A DNA stretch of 9,916 bases, from contig JALSLT010000080.1 in the NCBI GenBank assembly GCA_026988135.1, positions 1-9,916 of the forward strand, written 5' to 3'. Within the stretch, counting starts at the first letter, position 1; each line of letters starts with the position of its first letter. Below are positions 7,613 through 9,916 of this stretch, piece after piece. This DNA is from Desulfurobacterium sp. GTDB lineage: Bacteria > Aquificota > Aquificia > Desulfurobacteriales > Desulfurobacteriaceae. The notes beneath the pieces are model-generated. The model made no database searches and was not told the origin of the DNA. It saw only the letters and a list, made by a program, of their open reading frames with translations. The position numbers and the translations under genes were made by a program.

Positions 7613-7923
7613 TGTTCATCTCCGGTTAAAGTATCTATTGAGAGTTTAAATTCAGGTCTTGGGATAACTTTCATTCTTAATCGTCTTCCGAGGATACCGT
7701 GTATATATCCGGAAGCCTTATTTAAAATTTCAATTGAAGCGATGGCTTCCTCTTTTTTTAAGGCAGAGATGTAAACGAACGCTTTTCTTCCGTCTTTTGA
7801 TATTTCAACATTCGAGACGGTAATAAAATTTACCCCGGGTGGTTTGTCTATTTCAAATGTAACGATGTTTGAAAGTTCCCTTTTTAACAGAGACTCTACT
7901 CTGCCTTTTCGTTTTCCTTTCAT
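7609..7923 (-). CDS. rbfA: Ribosome-binding factor A (30S maturation)
   Basis: RbfA binds the immature 30S subunit near the 5' end of 16S rRNA helix 1 and helps late 16S maturation, especially in the cold. This 104-residue protein shows the single type-II KH fold. It begins with a basic N-terminal helix (GRVESLLKRELSNIV, from residue 7). The strands FITVSNVEIS and KAFVYIS follow, then the helix-kink-helix NKASGYIHGILGRRL with the diagnostic Ala-Ser-Gly kink at 70-72, and the last strand MKVIPRPEFKLSID. The C-terminus stops soon after this strand, so the usual trailing segment (about 15 or more residues in E. coli) is missing; such short forms are plausible and the core is complete. ATG-7923 overlaps the pmbA stop as ATGA. 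Its Shine-Dalgarno-like GGTGGAGA almost touches the start codon, which suggests reinitiation after pmbA translation. Confidence 0.92.
   Translation of the reverse strand: MKGKRKGRVESLLKRELSNIVTFEIDKPPGVNFITVSNVEISKDGRKAFVYISALKKEEAIASIEILNKASGYIHGILGRRLRMKVIPRPEFKLSIDTLTGDEH
7620..7623 (-). promoter_or_regulatory. Ribosome binding site of the nrnA-like gene
   Basis: On the minus strand, GGAG (within CCGGAG) lies 7 nt before the TTG at 7612-7610, inside the last codons of rbfA. It supports this TTG as the true start and implies translational coupling through the 4-nt overlap. Confidence 0.65.
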
Positions 7924-9248
7924 TCTCCACCAACCATTAGCTTTTTAACAAGGACAGAAGGGCTTGAAATATTTCCAACCCATCTCGAATCTCTTCCCAC
8001 TTCACTGATGTTGTTGAGAAGTTTTTTTACATTTCCGGCAATTGTACAACCTGTTACAGGTTGTATAACTTCTCCCTCTTTTATAAGAAGTCCGCTTATA
8101 CCTATGGAGAATTCTCCGGATATAGGATTTATTGTATGAATGCCCATAGCATCTGTAACAACAAGAACCTTTTCGGGAGTTCGCACTAAATTTTCAAGGG
8201 TTAACGCTCCGGGTTCAACGACAAGATTGGTTATTCCCGATGACGGAAGAGAACCTATACCCATTCTGATGCCGTTTCCGGTTGGCGGGAGATTAAGTTT
8301 TCTTGCTGAATAGATGTCAAGCAGGAAGTTTTTAAGGACACCGCGCTCTATTATCGCTTTTTTTCTTGTAGCTGTTCCTTCGTCGTCAAAAGGTCTCGAA
8401 CCTATCCCGTCATGGAGGAGAGGATTATCGTATATGGAGAGAACATGACTGGCAACTTCAAAACTTAGTCTGTCAGCAAATAGTGATTTTTTTCTTAATA
8501 CATTGTTTCCGAGGAATCCTGCCGAAAGTGTTTCGATCAATTCAGCAAAAACCGTATTTTTTATTATAACAGGGATTTTTTGTGTTTTTATCGGTTTTGC
8601 GCCCAGGAGGCTTACAGCGTTTTCAACGGACCTGGTGGCTACAAGGTCACTGTTTAAACTTGAAAATTTTCTTACAACGTCAAAATCCCAGCCCATCTGG
8701 CTATCATTTTCTTTTTCTGCTTTTAGCATTACGCTTAATGTATAGGATGTTGTTTCGTAAGAAAATGTTTGTTTATTTGAATTGTAGTAGAAAATTTTTG
8801 TTAATGAATCGCTGTAGGATGTTTTTCTTACTTTTTTTACCTTGCTACTGAGGGAATAGACTTTTTCTTCAAGGGCTCTCGCAATTTCCACTTTCTTTTC
8901 TATGGGGATTCTATCAAAATTTTCATCCGCGAAGGAAAAGTCTACAGATGGTTTGGAAGGCATTGAAATTTCATATTCATCCGGGTCACTGTTTTCAGCA
9001 TTTTCTCTGGCACATTCCATGGCTATTCTTATTCCGTCGTCGGTGGTGTCTCTTGTGTATGCAAATCCGAGTTTACCATCAACTATAATCCTTATGGCTA
9101 TTCCTTTTTTCAGAGGGACTTTTAGCTTTTCCACCTTCCCGTCTTTTACATCTACGTTGAAACCATGGGAGTTTACGTAAAAAATATCAAACTTACTTAT
9201 ATCTTGTTTATTCAAAAGATTTATTATCCTTTCCAAATGTCTGTTCAT
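7920..9248 (-). CDS. pmbA: TldD/PmbA family protein, PmbA (TldE)-like subunit
   Basis: PmbA/TldE is the partner of the metallopeptidase TldD. In E. coli the heterodimer trims unfolded or modified peptides (for example microcin B17 precursor). This 442-residue protein has the full family length. It shows the central SRPFDDEGTATRKKAII block (from S284), LPPTGNGIRMGIG, and the C-terminal IHTINPISGEFSIGISGLLIK / GEVIQPVTGCTIAGN region that is strongly typical of PmbA. The HExxxH metal-binding motif of TldD is absent, so it is the non-catalytic-type subunit rather than TldD. No tldD is visible in the window and it may lie elsewhere. Start ATG-9248 has an excellent AAAGGAGG (9257-9264) 8 nt upstream. 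The gene lies 19 nt after thyX and overlaps rbfA by 4 nt, placing it in the middle of a four-gene operon. Its substrate here is unknown. Confidence 0.9.
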   Translation of the reverse strand: MNRHLERIINLLNKQDISKFDIFYVNSHGFNVDVKDGKVEKLKVPLKKGIAIRIIVDGKLGFAYTRDTTDDGIRIAMECARENAENSDPDEYEISMPSKPSVDFSFADENFDRIPIEKKVEIARALEEKVYSLSSKVKKVRKTSYSDSLTKIFYYNSNKQTFSYETTSYTLSVMLKAEKENDSQMGWDFDVVRKFSSLNSDLVATRSVENAVSLLGAKPIKTQKIPVIIKNTVFAELIETLSAGFLGNNVLRKKSLFADRLSFEVASHVLSIYDNPLLHDGIGSRPFDDEGTATRKKAIIERGVLKNFLLDIYSARKLNLPPTGNGIRMGIGSLPSSGITNLVVEPGALTLENLVRTPEKVLVVTDAMGIHTINPISGEFSIGISGLLIKEGEVIQPVTGCTIAGNVKKLLNNISEVGRDSRWVGNISSPSVLVKKLMVGGE

Positions 9249-9256
9249 AAAAGATG

Positions 9257-9264
9257 CCTCCTTT
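9257..9264 (-). promoter_or_regulatory. Ribosome binding site of pmbA
   Basis: On the minus strand AAAGGAGG ends 8 nt before ATG-9248, within the 19-nt gap after thyX. It is the strongest Shine-Dalgarno in the leftward operon and fixes the pmbA start. Confidence 0.75.
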
Positions 9265-9267
9265 GTT

Positions 9268-9873
9268 TTAGAGACTGCCGAAATATTTAATTACTTTGTC
9301 TTTTTCTCCACAGCTTTTTTTTCCTTCCGGACAAAAACCGTCGGAGAAGCAGGCAGGGCCTATATGATTGAAAATTTCAGGTGCTTCTTCTCTTACTTTT
9401 TGTAGTATTTTAATTGCCATTTCTTTTATTTCCCACTGTGCTCGGTTGCAAGTTCTGAGTTTTAGAAATCGAATAATCTCTCTTCCGTTCATTGTGAATA
9501 CTATTCGTGTTTCACAACTGTTGGGAAGTACAAAACGGGCATCTTCCCGAGGAGTATTTTGCTCTATGAGGGATTCGTACGATTGACCGATAATGTCCAT
9601 AAGCTGTTTATAGTCGAGATTGAAGGAGCTATTTCCTATTGTAAAGATGAGCTTCTTACCCTTTATCGTATCCGGTTTTATAAAGGGAAACTTTCTCATA
9701 GATACGTATCTTTGAGATTGTTGGCTATATGATGCAAGGCGGTGTCTTACCAGTTGATGGGAGCAAGCTCTTGATATACCGTCTATAAGAAATGTAAAAG
9801 CAATGTGTTTTTCAATTTCGTTGTTTTTAATATGCATCGCAGGAATATTTTTTGATAAAAGGAATACTTCCAT
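9268..9873 (-). CDS. thyX: Flavin-dependent thymidylate synthase, ThyX, with shortened N-terminus
   Basis: ThyX makes dTMP from dUMP using methylene-tetrahydrofolate and reduced FAD, as a cytoplasmic homotetramer. The 201 residues contain EKHIAFTFLIDGISRACSHQ, the ThyX signature RHRX7S (R43-H44-R45 to S53) followed by R55, the nucleotide-binding EDARFVLP (R113) and LRTCNRAQWEIK (R140). The tail has clustered cysteines (GPACFSDGFCPEGKKSCG), as in many clostridial-type ThyX proteins. The oddity is the N-terminus. Only 22 residues precede the histidine of the FEH(x)xFTF motif, against about 58 in Thermotoga maritima ThyX. The part that would hold that enzyme's S30, H53 and T55 is absent. The start is well supported: GAGG (9880-9883) lies 6 nt upstream and an in-frame TAA (9877-9879) lies just upstream of the ATG. 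This is the first gene of the leftward operon visible here. A promoter or an upstream co-transcribed gene would lie beyond the right edge. Confidence 0.93.
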   Translation of the reverse strand: MEVFLLSKNIPAMHIKNNEIEKHIAFTFLIDGISRACSHQLVRHRLASYSQQSQRYVSMRKFPFIKPDTIKGKKLIFTIGNSSFNLDYKQLMDIIGQSYESLIEQNTPREDARFVLPNSCETRIVFTMNGREIIRFLKLRTCNRAQWEIKEMAIKILQKVREEAPEIFNHIGPACFSDGFCPEGKKSCGEKDKVIKYFGSL

Positions 9874-9879
9874 AAATTA

Positions 9880-9883
9880 CCTC
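9880..9883 (-). promoter_or_regulatory. Ribosome binding site of thyX
   Basis: On the minus strand GAGG (within AGAGGT) lies 6 nt before ATG-9873. Together with the in-frame TAA at 9877-9879 it shows that the unusually short ThyX N-terminus is not a mis-chosen start. Confidence 0.6.
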
Positions 9884-9916
9884 TACAATTTACCTTCCAG
9901 TTTTAATCTTTTTATA

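Noticed and set aside
9911..9916. TATAAA on the minus strand at the window edge, a possible -10 box for thyX
   Set aside because: The -35 region lies outside the window and such hexamers are frequent in AT-rich DNA.
1..9916. Mobile elements, CRISPR arrays, tRNA/rRNA genes, riboswitches, toxin-antitoxin or phage-defence genes
   Set aside because: Both strands were scanned. All but about 130 bases is accounted for by eight complete genes and one partial gene with intact, conserved products, and no repeat arrays or structured intergenic leaders are visible.

Overview
The window is a densely packed, AT-rich (about 60% A+T by eye) piece of bacterial chromosome made almost entirely of housekeeping genes. 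Nothing in it looks like a mobile element, phage, CRISPR array or RNA gene, and no stretch longer than about 45 bases lacks a gene. The source is probably a low-GC, anaerobic, possibly thermophilic Gram-negative-type bacterium. The reasons are a two-subunit (alpha2beta2) glycyl-tRNA synthetase, pyruvate phosphate dikinase, flavin-dependent thymidylate synthase (ThyX) instead of ThyA, and an exported DsbC-like thiol-disulfide protein. A Desulfurobacteriaceae/Aquificota-like or deltaproteobacterial-like organism would fit, but this is inference from gene content, not a firm assignment.

Layout. (1) Bases 1-4908, rightward: the 3' end of glyQ, glyS (overlapping glyQ by 20 nt) and ppdK form an operon. 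It ends at a perfect 32-bp palindromic terminator that contains the ppdK stop codon. (2) Bases 4931-6644, rightward: a two-gene unit with an exported DsbC/DsbG-like thioredoxin-fold protein followed 4 nt later by a ZnuC/MntB-type ABC ATPase that has no permease beside it. (3) Bases 9873-6638, leftward: thyX, pmbA/tldE, rbfA and an NrnA-type DHH phosphoesterase form a tight operon. pmbA/rbfA and rbfA/nrnA each overlap by 4 nt. This operon meets unit 2 tail to tail, with the last 7 nt of the two coding regions overlapping.

The first operon joins tRNA charging, which releases AMP and PPi, to a PPi-dependent enzyme at the pyruvate/PEP node. The leftward operon joins dTMP synthesis, a TldD/PmbA-type peptidase subunit, 30S ribosome maturation and degradation of nanoRNA or cyclic-dinucleotide products. 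The rbfA-nrnA pair is a familiar neighbourhood.

I did not find a new biological system. The observation most worth checking is that the ThyX reading frame is about 36 residues shorter at its N-terminus than the classical enzyme. It lacks the segment that carries several FAD-contacting residues in Thermotoga ThyX, while the rest of the active site is intact.
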